64,000 nt of DNA, from NCBI RefSeq assembly GCF_037126465.1, contig NC_088206.1:30010790-30074789 (forward strand), written 5' to 3'. Under the pieces are notes generated by a model. The model did not search any database and had not been told where the DNA came from. It was given only the letters and a program-made list of their open reading frames with translations. This document shows positions 53,185 through 64,000 of this stretch, one piece after another (the stretch's first letter is position 1; each line of letters begins with the position of its first letter). A program made the position numbers and the translations under genes. The stretch comes from Ornithodoros turicata. Lineage: Eukaryota > Arthropoda > Arachnida > Ixodida > Argasidae.

Positions 53185-56100
53185 ATGTACAGGCGTCACA
53201 CATGTATAAATTATAATATAGCGACGACGTATTCCATTTAACTTATGTTATCCTACTTGTCCCGTACTCAACATTGTCAACATCAACAAATTTAATTTTA
53301 GGGGCCTTTGTTGAAGTGGCGCAAAACTGTTTCCTGTGTGTGTGTGATCCAGGCACTGACATGACAGAAGTAGCTGAAAACAGGTATGCAAAGTCCACAG
53401 ATGGAAGCACTAGATTTGTTACGTGTTCCAGACTTTGTGTAATTTTTTTTAGTCTTTGGACAGGTGCAGAACATTCGTATGACGTCAACAAGGGGATAAG
53501 AAACTGGTGAGAACTACTAGCTTGTTTGAAGGGTACAAGAATACTTCCTGTTGAGATGTAGTTGTGGCTTTATGACTAAGGGACGCTAATTAATTTTCTA
53601 GAGATGCATCCTCTACACTTGAATGCCCAGTGAAACAGCAAACGTTCGTTGTCTTTGAAGTCCCACTACTGGAATTGTTCAATGTGTGTCAGAGCTGCAG
53701 TGAGCCATGCAAGGTTACCACGTCATATTGGTCCTAAATTTGCAGAGTTCCCCTATCTCGGACGCAACTGTCATTTCTCTTTATTGCTCTTCCGATCCTA
53801 CCTTCTCAGATATTAATGTGGTTCACAATACACTGCATGCGTACTGCCTTTCTCTATACTCATGCTTTCGGTTTCTTGTTCTGTTGAATAAATCTTCACT
53901 TGAGTTTGAGAGCCATCACGCTGTCTACTGTGTTTGCCCCTCATCTATATTGATGTGCTGTAACGGTATAGCACATCGACATGCCAACAGCCTACCAAAC
54001 AACCTTGCTCAGTCCTACTTTTGGATGGAAACTACACGATGTGGTAACATCTACATATATAAAGTTTTAATCGACGGAGATTTGCTGTTTTTGTACATCC
54101 TTCATTGTACATTTCTTTTGTCTCACTTAGCATGCCTGAAGAAATGTTCTGATCTTCATCAAGATGACAGGTCATTGTTCGATCTGCAGCATTATTGTTC
54201 CTGTAATCTTTTCACCAACAGAGAATACAAAAGTGAACAAATGGTAAAATATAACTAGCTTGTTAAATTCAAAAGGGAAAGACGAAACTGTTTATACGTC
54301 TCTTGTTTATTTTGTTGCAGGTTTTACAATTCTATCAAGTACGTCAAAACATCAGAAGGCAGGAAGTCCTACTCTGTTTCCTAAATCCCTGGACAATAAA
54401 AAAGAAAGATATAGTTTGGGTTGTGACAATATGTTGGTTCTGCTCTTATATTATATTTCAATTAAATGTTACGATGCATTTGTAGTGTACACTGAAGCAA
54501 GTTTCAATTTGCGGGCTGTCAAAAGTACTTTACAAAAGTGCATCTCAATTACAGTAACAGAGAACTTATGCAATAAATTATTTAGCCATTTTGGAGTACT
54601 ATGCACACCAATGGTGCATGGTTAACTTTGAAACCAGATCAAGGGTCGATAATACTTGAAGTCAGCCCTCAATCCTTCTTTACAAATGTTAGTTGGTGAC
54701 GTCTAATGGGTGACGTGATAATGAATGAGCTACAAGTACTACTCCGTTTAGCAAAACAGAGTTAATTAAGCGTTAGATCCCAACCTTGGTTCAATTATTA
54801 GTTGATATTTGGAAACGTGGGCACTAAGAAGTATACTAAAAGGTTATGAACACAGTTCAAGTGAATGACACTGATGAAAATTATCTTACTTACTCCCCAC
54901 ATGAGACTCAATTGAGACATGAGTATAACCTACAAATACATCTATGCCCACAGGTTACTTAACCCTCCAGGAACAAACTAGTAATTATAATATGCTGTTC
55001 CTGAAGAAATAGGGGTTTTCCGTTCAAGTAGCGCGTAAAGACCACACGGCGCTGCCGTGTATGTTGCCATGCTCTTCGGTTTCTCGGATGTATGTAAAAG
55101 ACACTTGCAGTACTTCGGTGTCAAGGCACAGTATTTCGAAATATTCGTTAGTTCTGATGCAATCGTCTGTCTGCTTTTCACACGCATTCTCTACCCCTCG
55201 GCAGCAAAAACCGTAGTATCCATCCGTAGTATCCGTCGGTTTGCATTTCACACATGAACCCCTGCACGACGAAAAAACAGCGCTTGTTTCGGCTTACACA
55301 AGTGCTTCTCCCTGATACATGGAAATTTCACAAAGCAGTTCATGTTCACGGCACGGTGAGCTACTGCTGAGAACGAATGTGACTCCGATTAATCTCTGGA
55401 CAAGGAATCTTCTGCTGCGAAGAACACACTTTCCAGCACTCTAACGCACGAACAACAGTTCTGTGTGAGCGACAGTTCTCGAATGCGGAATTCCAGCGCA
55501 CTCATGTCCAAGAGGCTCGACATTCTCGACGTAGAAAGTGGTCACAAATGCCCACTGCCATTTTCGTTTTCGCCGGATAAGCGCCCGGAAGTGCGCGTAT
55601 TACATGCGTCCTCGACAGATGGCGCGGGGTCATGCAATTGTTGACAGACTGCTCGGTTTCCTACTAGGTCCCTGGACATGCAATTATGGAAAATTCGATT
55701 ACAGAAAAACTACAGCGATTTCAGTGGAGTTCTTTGATATTTGAACTTTTGAAGATTCAAGCTTTTCGCTGAACATAAAGTTTCGATAGATTTATATTCA
55801 CTTTTCGGTCCCTTTAAGGATTTCTTAAACATGGAATGGTTTTCAACGAGGAATATCTTCCGTCCTGCTATCTCGTTTTTGCGCAAAATCTCCTAATTAA
55901 ATGATTAATGAATTTTAGGTAATTGGTGATCTTGTAGTTAAATACGTTTTTCGAGATAATCTTCGCCTGACCAAGTCAAAAACGGCATCCATTTTGCTCC
56001 GCTAGTTTTCTTTTCCTTTTTTTTACGAAAATTCTGTAACGAATAAAAAACACCCTGTGTATGGATAATGACTAGTGCTATGGTGTTGGTGGGTGACTGG

Positions 56101-56433
56101 CAAACAACCTGCAGGAACTGAGTGACAAGTTTCCCTGGAGTTGTGCCTCTAGGGTGTACTGTGAAACGAAACTGTGAAGCATAAACAGCATATCAGTGAT
56201 GAAATTCTTACTGCTAAAAACACAACAAATGAAGCCTGGGACCTACGATGCAAGAAAAACAAACGAAACGATCAGGCGTATGAGAGCTTTTTTTGTGGAA
56301 AACGGATCAAAATGGGCACATTCAACAACCGCGCCTATTTTTCAACATCGGCGGCGACGCGCGGACCGTTTTGGGACGGCGGCAGCGGCGAGGTCCAGAC
56401 CTCCGGCGGCGGCGCTTCGGCGCGGCGGCACAC
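53185..56433. other. unassigned DNA, includes the longest anonymous frame
   Basis: 53707-54258 (+) is open for 183 codons and 54260-54625 for 121, in an A+T-rich stretch. The protein has many hydrophobic and cysteine residues, typical of chance frames in such DNA, and no domain is recognised. A polypyrimidine tract and TTGCAG at about 54320 could be a splice acceptor leading into FYNSIKYVKTSEGRKSYS, which is left unassigned. No repeats of note. Confidence 0.3.
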
Positions 56434-56722
56434 AGTTGGCTTTCGGGAGAGGAAATGAATTGCGCTGCGCGTGCGCCAGCAGTGATGTCACGTGTCGTTC
56501 TTTGTTGCCGCTGCCCCCGCCTTGCCGTCTGCTCGCTTGGCCTGCGCATGCGCTATCAGACCGATTTGCTCGAGGGTGTGATCCGTGGTAATGGTGAAGC
56601 AAATCTGCTGAATATTCCGTTCAAGTTCCTCACTAGACGCCCAGCGATGTTCACCAGGTGAGGGAACGTTTCAGTGACGCCTGTGAGTTGCATGGTCGGT
56701 TGAAAAAATGAGGGCGTCTGTA
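56434..56722 (+). repeat. CpG-rich dispersed repeat, copy B
   Basis: This is co-linear with 6073-6385 (see that entry). It begins TTCGGGAGAGGAAATG and ends GGGCGTCTGTAC, with the GATGTTCACCAGGTGAGG donor-like junction at about 56647-56664. An additional GGCGGC-rich block lies upstream (56345-56430). An inverted-repeat element starts exactly where similarity to copy A ends. Confidence 0.7.
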
Positions 56723-56723
56723 C

Positions 56724-57233
56724 ATCTGTTCCTTTCGGTAGCCTGATATCGTAGCCGTTTTCTGAGCAAACGTCCGTTCAGTAGATCATCCGCAAAAAAT
56801 TCGTGAAGGAACACCATTTTTTCTTTATTTTGTTCACTGCGCATCTTCGGAAACGGGTCTTTCCTTCACCCTCAATATGAGAGGGTGACGGTGCCTCATG
56901 CGTCGAAGATGACGCCACAATGCCACCTCATGCGTCGAAAGTGAGCTTTAACTTGCGGAAACAGACACGTGTATCGGGTGACGCTATCGGAACTGCCCTT
57001 ATCTTGGGTTGCATTTTCTGTTTTCTTTTGGTCTTTGTTCAGGACGCAAGACGCGACAGTGTGCTCTTTCACCCTCTCACATTGGGGTGAAGGAAAGGCG
57101 GGTCTCCCAAGATGCGCAATGAACAAAATAAAGAAAAAAAAGGTGTTCCTTCACGAAGTTTTTGCGGACGATCTACCGAACGAATTTTTGTTCTGAAACC
57201 GGCTACGATATCAGGTCACCGAAAGGAACAGAT
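56724..57233. mobile_element. 510-bp element with ~165-bp inverted arms
   Basis: 56724-56890 and 57065-57233 are diverged inverted copies: ATCTGTTCCTTTCGGT, CCTGATATCGTAGCCG, CGTGAAGGAACACC, TTTCTTTATTTTGTTCA and GCGCATCTT blocks are in both. It sits at the end of repeat copy B. The target duplication is unclear. The spacer carries direct repeats of CCTCATGCGTCGAA. Confidence 0.88.
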
Positions 57234-57805
57234 GTTCTCATTGGAACAACTTCGTAGCTTTTATAATTAAAAAGTTAATTAACGATTTCTAGTTAATTAG
57301 TCATTTGACGGTTGAGCAGCATATGGCCAAGAACGTCCGCCGGCCCAGAGATGATAGAAGTGAATACAGCATGTCTCTAGCCCTTATAGGCTCCGTGCGC
57401 TAACCAGAGGGCGCGGCGAAAATTTGACACGCGCGCCACTTGTGCAGAAAATCGGTATGACTGAACCAGGCCCCCATAGCTCCCCCTCTTCGCGGCTCTA
57501 AAAAAATGTTTGCACGTCATAAACTCGTGGTATTACTCCGTCAGGCATCATAGGTGATACCCATTGGCCGAAGGACATTGAGCGCTCCGCTATTGGTTGA
57601 CAAAGTTTCAAAAGAGCATTCTTTCGCAGGCTGCCGGTCTGGCGGGCAGTTACGAGAAGAGAAGGCAGAGAAGTGGCAGGCGACGTCTCGACGATGTCAG
57701 TTGACAGCACCGTATGACCGCATTGTTCAAAGAGAAGTCGCAGATTTGTTAATGTGACAAAGTGACTCAGCGCGTTTCGTGATGTTTCCCGACACAAGTA
57801 TCCTA
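57234..57805. other. unassigned DNA
   Basis: A 159-codon minus frame (57977-57498) reads from the adjacent transposon into this DNA and has no domain. GGCATCATAG...CATTGG here (about 57544) and at 61549 is a shared short block on the two sides of the 3.2-kb element. Confidence 0.35.
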
Positions 57806-57825
57806 CCCAGGCGAACATTTGAGCT

Positions 57826-58165
57826 GGGAAGTCAACTGGTACCAGCTCGTTCCCAGTTCGCACCAACTGGTGTTCAACTGGAACCAACTGGTACCAAACT
57901 GGTGGCAGCTGGAAAGTAAACTGGTACCAGTTCAAGCTTGGCTGGTGGCAACTGGGCACTTTGTGGCACCAGTTCATGCTGGACTGGTAGCAACTGGGAA
58001 GTGAACAGGTACCAGTTCAAGCTGGGCTGGCGGCAACTGGAAAGTGAACTGGCACCAGTTCAAGCTGGGCCGGTGGCAACTGGAAAGTGAACTGGTACCA
58101 GTTCGGAAGCTGGACTGGTAGCAACTGGATGTGAGGTGGTGCCAGTTCGAACTGGACCAGTTCAC
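57826..58165. repeat. 43-bp subterminal minisatellite
   Basis: GGCAACTGG-type unit starts at 57904, 57947, 57990, 58032, 58075 and 58120, a spacing of 42-45, each with ACTGG(T/C)ACCAGTTCAAGCTGG. Both strands read similarly because ACTGGTACCAGT is its own reverse complement. Confidence 0.92.
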
Positions 58166-58169
58166 ATAT

Positions 58170-60480
58170 TTGGGGGGAAGTTTCGGTTTCAGTGCCAGGA
58201 CAGGTTAATGTGAAGATCGCAAGACGAAGTTATAAAAACGATCAGAGAGTAACTTTATTACTAGAAATAATAATATTTCAATTTTTGGTAAAGTTCGTTA
58301 GTGTTAACGAAAGTTATTTTGGAACTCTTATATTTTGTGCGTTCCTGCTCCCGCGATGAATGATGCGTTTACTGTGCAACGGTCGCTTGCTTAGCAGCAT
58401 GCTCGTACAGCGATTTTTGCCCGTTATGCCAGCGGCCGGGCGGGTGGGTGTTATAGGATTACAGCTCGACTACAACTATGCAGACCGCTTTATATCGTGA
58501 GTACTATAGGGAGTGTGCGACAAACTGGTGGCGCCGCGATGCGGCCTCTGGAGAAAGTACCTTGCGTGATAGCCGCCGGGTAGCGAGCTTTGTTTACATG
58601 TGAAGTGCGGATGTCTTTTTTTGCCACACTGGAACTGTTGCATCGCTAACTGTGCCAGTACCTAAAAGAACTCTTCATTAGGGACCTGATGTTTCATTTC
58701 TCGTGATTTCTATGCTTCCAATACCACCGAGGGCACTAGACTCGCAGCGAATAGCGTTTGTGACGCGCGTTTGGCCATTATATGAGGTGTGCACAACATA
58801 TTCTATTTCTTTTGTTCTAGTTTCAATGAAACAGAATGAGGACCTGCAAAATGATCAATGATTTACAGTTGACACTCTCGTGACGGTGAAACGCCGCTGG
58901 ATCGTGATATTGATTGAGGTGTTTCATCGCCGGTACCCAGAGCCGATATTGCTCCCGGTAATCTGGTTGACGAGTCTCACAGTGAGAACGGAAGTTCTAC
59001 GTTGTCCAAAAGGTTTAGTTTTAGTATGTACGCTCCAACCATTTCACAGCTGTTGTGCCGCAAGCCTACGGCGGTAGCCGAAGTAAAAACTTTCTTCTTT
59101 GAGGATCTCTTTAGCGTTATTGTATCTGAAGATACTAGAAAAACTGCAGTACAAGTTTAGACAATAAGTTGTGACCTCACGTGATTATTTCTATGGATAA
59201 AACGGACGCACGATGTAGATGTCAGTGACGAAGCTATGTGTGTGCAAAGAGAAAAAATGAATACAAGACTCAGTCAAAACCATATTACAAGTGGCTGGAA
59301 TCAGAGAAATAAACGTATATAGCCTTCGCCAGCAAGCCAGGATTTTGTGAGGAGTCAAATAACCATCCTCTCGACGTATCACTAACAACTGTTTTGACGA
59401 GACAGACGCGAGTGGCTGTTCTCCTTGCGCACTGTTAGATACATTATAAATACGGTGGTTGATTCTGTGCAGTTTGCCTCCATTCTCTTCGTTCGCGCCC
59501 CAGAAAGGTTCCACATTATTTGCACTTCGAAAATTAGCTCTTCTAATTACGGCGGTCGCCACGCAAGCTACGGTTCCACTGAGAATGCATAGAACGGGCG
59601 GCGTGGTATGACGTCGGATACTTCCAAGACCGCCACTGGCGGCGCTGTCGCGACGGAGCAACGCGCCCCCTTTAGGTGTCGCACGGTCCCTATATGCTTA
59701 AGTACTTTTCCCTTGTGCACCATCTAGAAATCTTCCACTAGAACCTTCTCTCTTTGTTCCGCGTCACATTCGTGGCACCTGCAAGTGCATACCGTTTTAC
59801 GACCGGTTTATGTTAACGTTATCAGCAACTTTTTCATTAATGTTTCTGTTTTTGCTTTTTTTTTTGTTCATTCTCGTGTTTTAGATCCTTCACACCACGG
59901 ATGTTGTCGAACTAGCGTAGTGCGCCAGAGTAGTACTCATTGCCCCCGAAAGTCGGCGAATCTCTTAGTTGAAAGGTCCAACTACTGCACAACAGAAATG
60001 TTGAGATATTCGCGTACTTTCCGAGGCCACGACTGCTCAAATTGAGTGACTGTGGAGGCACACACCACAATTACATGTTGCAATTGAATGCATATTCACT
60101 TGTGCCTTTTCAATTTTCCAGAAACCTTAAGATAGCTGCTGGGGCTCAAAGGAAAATATTGATCCATCGTGTGCTATAAGAACATCTCAAATACTTTGTT
60201 GAATGATTCAAGATGTCTACAAGGCAGTCAAGCAAGGGACCAATTAACCATGAAGTATTATCTATTCCATGTAACTCTGTAGTTATTCTACTGCTATAAT
60301 TTAATTACGCTATAGTTACGCTACATGTACATTAGAATATGTGTAATGTTTGACTACAAATAAAATTCAATTTTGCATTGCAGTTCTTTAGATCTGCCGT
60401 TGCTGGGAACAGCGATCCTGCAGAGGGGCACGGGTTACATACAAGCTAACCTCTGTCCGAACAGGCCGCTCTAAGTGAAG
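58170..60480. other. interior of the 3.2-kb element
   Basis: A 156-codon minus frame (59661-59191) has no recognised domain. CpG-richer DNA at 58370-58620 might be a captured promoter. Nothing is assigned. Confidence 0.3.
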
Positions 60481-60525
60481 CCACTTCAACCGGTCCCAGC
60501 TCAACAATGAGGTTTGCAACCGGTT

Positions 60526-60908
60526 CCAGTCGAGACTGTGACCGGTTAGAAACTAGTTGGGCCAACTGGTACCAGTTGAGACTGGGCCCGGCCAGAAACC
60601 AGTTGGGCCAACTGGTACCAGTTGATCGAACTGGTCCCTGTTCGATAACACAGTTTGCCCAGTCCCAGTTGCAACTGGGACTAGGTGAGCTGTGTTATCG
60701 AACAGGGACCAGTTGATCGAACTGGTCCCTGTTCGATAACACAGCTCACCTAGTCCCAGTTGCAACTGGGACTGGGCAAACTGTGTTATCGAACAGGGAC
60801 CAGTTCGATCAACTGGTACCAGTTGGCCCAACTGGTTTCTGGCCGGGCCCAGTCTCAACTGGTACCAGTTGTCCCAACTAGTTTCTAACCGGTCCCAGTC
60901 TCAACTGG
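60526..60908. repeat. 383-bp near-perfect palindrome
   Basis: The arms 60526-60714 and 60720-60908 align without gaps about a GATCG centre at 60715-60719 (paired coordinates sum to 121434). The arms hold CTGTTCGATAACACAG, CCCAGTTGCAACTGGGACT and AACTGGTACCAGTT, so smaller palindromes are nested within the large one. It forms the right subterminal part of the 3.2-kb element. Confidence 0.93.
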
Positions 60909-61042
60909 GACTGGGTGAACTGTGTTATCGAACAGGGACCAGTTGTCCCAACTGGTACCAGTTGATCTGGGACCGGTTGAACTGGTCTCTGTTCGGTAAC
61001 ACAGTTCAACTGGTACCAGTTCAAAAACTGTTCGCCTGGGTA

Positions 61043-62189
61043 CGTACGAACAGTCTCTCGAGTTCAGAACTGGAATGCAGTGGTGAGCTGACGCCTGAGG
61101 AACACTTGTGAGCGCAGTCGCATTTCAAGTGCAGTCACAACGGAGACAGGATTTGGTGCCCATGCGGCAAGCATTTCCCGCTTCGTTGTAACCTTCGTAC
61201 TGCAACCAACGAAAGGAGATACTCACAGTGAAATTGCATGCACTCGTGTGAGCCTCGTTCGCTTCTAGGAGTTGACTGTGTGTGTGTTTTGCGAATTCGA
61301 ACTTGGTCAACGAACGCAATGATTTGGACTCTGTACGCACGGTGAATATTTGTGTCAGACTGTTGAGTCAGTACGATGTTTCAAATAAATGTGTATTTTG
61401 TCCAAAATTTGCCTTGTTGTTCTGTAATACGGAATAGCGAGCGTCAGGCATGAAAACCAGTAAAAATAAAAGCCGACGGTAGCCAGTACTGCCAGTACCG
61501 GGCCGAAAGGCGAGCCAAACTGAGAGACTCCTGATTGGCCGAATGGTAGGCATCATAGTTCATTTTCATTGGTTGCATGCCCAGTGTTGCCTGAATTATC
61601 TCAAACTATGGGCTCTATGGGGAGCTGTGGGAGCCTGACTGAACTGAGCGCTGGCTGCAGTCGTGTGTTGCGCAATGACGAACGCAGCAGCTAGGGGTGT
61701 ACCCTGTTACCCACTCTTAATAATAAAACTTTTGAAATCCACGCTAAGAAATCCACCCTTCAAATTCCAATCCTTTGAAATCCAAGCTGTCAAAATAAAT
61801 CACAATGGGTCTATGCAGTCCAGTGTTAAGCATGGGTTTACGTGAGAAAATCAGTGTTTAAGAAGGTCACACTCCGGAATAACGAGTCTTTATGCAATTC
61901 TGTGTCGTATTCAGCATGTATCTCTCAATTATTCATTAATTTAATCAAGTTGCAGGCGTAAATAACTACGCGTATGAATACTAGGAAAACAATGCTTCAG
62001 CGGTTCGGTCGTTCGGCTACCATTGGGGACGAGGCTATTTGAGAAAATGGAGTAACGACGTAGCCGTATGGTGTTGCGGGATGTGCTGCATAAAAAGGAT
62101 AATAACTGCAAGCTCTAATAAAGCATATGTTTCTTCTGCCGATTTCGTCAGGTATTTTTTAGACGTGTAACGACTGTAACGACATTTAC
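61043..62189. other. unassigned DNA
   Basis: Direct echoes of GAAATCCA (about 61734-61785) and scattered AATAAA signals; no gene supported. Confidence 0.35.
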
Positions 62190-62535
62190 AGCTCAGTGTC
62201 ATTACCACCTAAGGCAAGTTGTCACTGCAGTGCTGTAGAGGACCCAGAGTATATTCTATGTCATTGCCAACAGTACCAAGCTTTCCAAACTGACATTTTC
62301 AGATCTCTCAATAATCTGAACTCCTGCCCCTCTCTCTAAAATTGCATGGCCTATGGCTAAATCGAGCCCACGAATGCCTGCTCTCAAAGCTCTTTTGGCA
62401 GTTTTGGACTCCATGGGACATTATTTCCTTCCTCACACCACAAGAAGCTATGGGGGAGAGTATCGCCCTAGGCAATGAAACTCTCTGTCTATCTCAAAAT
62501 AAAGTTGATGACAACAACAACATATATATATTGTG
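62190..62535 (+). pseudogene. LINE ORF2 C-terminal zinc knuckle and 3' tail
   Basis: A plus-strand frame gives SCHCSAVEDPEYILCHCQQY, followed by FQTDIFRSLNN, the same C/H-rich ending as the LINE at 23.7 kb (EDLEHILLHCRQY). After a frame change KLFWQFWTPWDIISFLTPQE leads to an AATAAAGTTGATGAC and a (CAA)n/(TA)n tail. It is severely 5'-truncated. Confidence 0.75.
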
Positions 62536-62657
62536 ATGATGAAGCGGGGAGGTTTTCCACTCTAGGAGTGGAACGCTACCCCATAGCTAGTTGATGAACA
62601 ACATATCTGAAACTTCTGCAAGGTGGTTTAAACCACTCTTATAACTACATGTTATAT

Positions 62658-62866
62658 AAACAAAATACACAAACTGACACTGAAGATTTTTGTTCAAGTT
62701 TAATTTGTAGAAGCTTTCGCGTGGAGGTCCACGCTTCCTCAGGTAGGACCTGAGGAAGCTTCTACAAATTAAACTTGATCACTGAGAAAGCGTGGACCTC
62801 CACGCAAAAGCTTGTACAAATTAAACTTAAACAAAAATCTTCAGTGTCGGTTTCTGTATTTTGTTT
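62658..62866. repeat. inverted repeat with hammerhead-like cores
   Basis: Left arm 62658-62743 and right arm about 62782-62866 are inverted copies (AAACAAAATACA, CTGAAGATTTTTGTT, AAGTTTAATTTGTA, GCGTGGAGGTCCACGC). On the minus strand the left arm has CTGAGGA (62742-62736), a perfect GCGTGG/CCACGC stem and GAAA (62718-62715). The right arm has CTGAGAA and an altered CAAAA. A third, shortened CCTGAGGAAGCTTCTAC copy lies between them. Probably paired ends of a Penelope-like or retrozyme-like element. Confidence 0.75.
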
Positions 62867-63255
62867 ACGTGATCTACAGGACTTGACTCCCCTCTTCGTA
62901 TACACTTCAACTACATGTTATGTGTAAGCTAGGAATGCTGGTATGTGGGTGGAGTGGCTAGTTTGCCACGGTACCACATATAGGAACACAAATGGCTGAT
63001 AAATCAGCTACAGAATCTGGGCCAAGACGATGAGCACTTGGAATCATCACAGTTTTTAGTACCATGCAGAGGAAGATAGAGTAGAGAACCCTCAAATTTT
63101 GTGCTACTTTTTCTGAATTACTTGTAATTATGCTGCAGCTACATAGGCAGCAGTTCAAATGCTACTCACAATTGCCAAAACTTTATGCTAGCACTCAATT
63201 CTTTTTACAAACTTTGGTTTGTGATGTGATGAATGTTTTGGTGACATCCATAAGT
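62867..63255. other. unassigned DNA
   Basis: No gene or repeat seen. Confidence 0.35.
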
Positions 63256-63438
63256 CCGGTTTCACCAACTCTGGTTAACTGAACCAATATCAAGGGTTGC
63301 CAATTCTTGAACTTAACAGACACTTCTTTTTTTCCATTGGTGATGTGGTGAATACTTCAGTAATAACTCCTTTAGTGAAGCAGATAGTTCAATGACCGTT
63401 CATCTTAGTTCAGATGCTGAAAAGGTTGGTGAAACTGG
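63256..63438. mobile_element. small MITE with GTTTCACCAAC ends
   Basis: GTTTCACCAAC (63259-63269) and GTTGGTGAAAC (63425-63435) are exact inverted ends, with further loose similarity inside (GTTAACTGAACC / AGTTCAGATGC). The target duplication is not clear. Confidence 0.6.
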
Positions 63439-63589
63439 GTCATTATGTAGCCTTTGTGTTCTGGTGCTGTGCAATGGCTTTTCGAGGGATTCAAACTACA
63501 AAAAAGGCTAATAAAAAATTTCTTGGCATACCTACCTACATACATATTCCCGGACAGCACTTAAGAAACTCAACAGAATATAAATGTCA

Positions 63590-63720
63590 ACTGTACATCA
63601 TGACATTGGTAGACAGACTGATACCGAAACAAATCGGAAGGGGAGGGCTGGGTTCCACGAATGGGCACTTGTTCGCTGCCTCCTCTTGAAAGAAAAGTAG
63701 GATTGAAAGTCGCGTGCTCT
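63590..63720 (-). repeat. dispersed repeat, second copy of the 23.06-kb block
   Basis: The reverse complement of this stretch matches 23060-23180: CCTACTTTTCTTTCAA, GAGGCAGCG, ACAAGTGCCCATTCGTGG and TCTACCAA blocks are shared in order. The repeat class and boundaries are unknown. Confidence 0.75.
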
Positions 63721-64000
63721 CTCAGAGATCACCGTAATTCTCCTCAAGAACCTTTTAGACGCGAACTCGTACCCCCTAGCTCTGAGCGTAGCCTAACTGT
63801 ACTAAATTGGTGGCTCTGTTGAACAGTGTGATGTCATTTGTTTTTATGATGAACAGAATGATGTCATTTGTACCGTTTCCAAGGCACTTTGTACAAAGGT
63901 TTTGTATGCCAGCTGTGTACTGTCTGCGAAAGGTAGTTTTCGTGTCCACTTCAAGAAGACAATTTCTTTAAGAGGCTTAGAGGATGCGTAACTATTGTGT
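63721..64000. other. unassigned DNA to window end
   Basis: A near-direct repeat GAACAG(A/T)(A/G)TGATGTCATTTGT occurs at about 63822 and 63851. No gene seen. Confidence 0.4.

Larger units (their letters stand above)
57806..61040. mobile_element. 3.2-kb element with 12-bp TIRs and subterminal repeats
   Basis: CCCAGGCGAACA at the left and TGTTCGCCTGGG at the right, flanked by TA (57804-57805, 61041-61042). Just inside each end are arrays built from ACTGGTACCAGTT-type motifs: a 43-bp tandem at 57826-58165 and a palindromic array at 60485-61030. The 2.3-kb centre (58170-60480) holds no recognisable transposase; a weak Cys-rich reading near 58640 (CCIANCAST) is interrupted by stops. The architecture parallels the 6.2-kb element at 24545 but the sequences differ. 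Probably a non-autonomous DNA transposon. Confidence 0.8.

Noticed and set aside
53707..54258. 183-codon open frame, the longest outside transposons
   Set aside because: A+T-rich DNA, residue mix typical of random translation, no motif; retained only as a note in the feature list.
57498..57977. 159-codon open frame
   Set aside because: It crosses the boundary of the 3.2-kb element and its first third is encoded by the 43-bp repeat.
58640..58760. THAP-like Cys reading inside the 3.2-kb element
   Set aside because: Only a C-x-x-x-C pattern is visible, with two stops within 15 codons; too weak to call.

Overview
The window looks like repeat-dense, intergenic DNA from an animal nuclear genome. 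Penelope-like elements with GIY-YIG endonuclease remnants, CR1/jockey-type and RNase-H-bearing LINEs, mariner and pogo/Tigger transposons, hAT-like MITEs and tRNA-like SINE pieces together suggest an arthropod, perhaps a chelicerate such as a tick. That assignment is an inference from repeat content. There is no operon structure, no rRNA and no intact cellular protein-coding gene that I can support. The longest open frames belong to transposons or are chance.

Layout. 0-13 kb: decayed LINE and Penelope pieces (1-1032, 12.5 kb), a CpG-rich stretch at 5.5-6.4 kb with a hairpin and a dispersed repeat, and otherwise featureless DNA. 14.6-18.1 kb: two Penelope-like fragments head to head, one split by an internally deleted mariner, then a (TA)n tract and an inverted pair of hammerhead sequences. 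One of these (17964-18027) has a complete type I hammerhead core. 19.8-21.5 kb: a 5'-truncated LINE carrying a 153-bp foldback insertion. 23.7-31.3 kb: a second LINE type whose RNase H region is split by a 6.2-kb insertion with short terminal inverted repeats, an AT target duplication, subterminal tandem repeats, 41-bp arrays, a 128-bp satellite with inversions and a perfect 158-bp-arm palindrome. A Gypsy-type integrase remnant lies just beyond.

31.7-47.5 kb: assorted TIR elements (33.0, 35.9 and 38.2 kb), a nearly complete mariner (39.4-40.7 kb) with one stop and one frameshift, LINE 3' ends, a tRNA-like element with terminal inverted repeats, and a ~215-bp tandem array. 47.5-53.2 kb: a cluster of non-autonomous DNA transposons with readable target duplications (8-bp, TA, TA, GTAC, TTA), two of them nested in a 2.4-kb long-inverted-repeat element, then a decayed THAP-domain exon. 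56-61 kb: a second copy of the CpG-rich repeat, a 510-bp inverted-repeat element, and a 3.2-kb element with 12-bp TIRs, a TA duplication, 43-bp subterminal repeats and a 383-bp palindrome. 62-63.5 kb: a LINE 3' end, an inverted repeat with hammerhead-like cores, and a small MITE.

The genes do not form a pathway. What the window records is a stack of insertions. The two large repeat-ended elements and the hammerhead locus are the best candidates for something not already catalogued.
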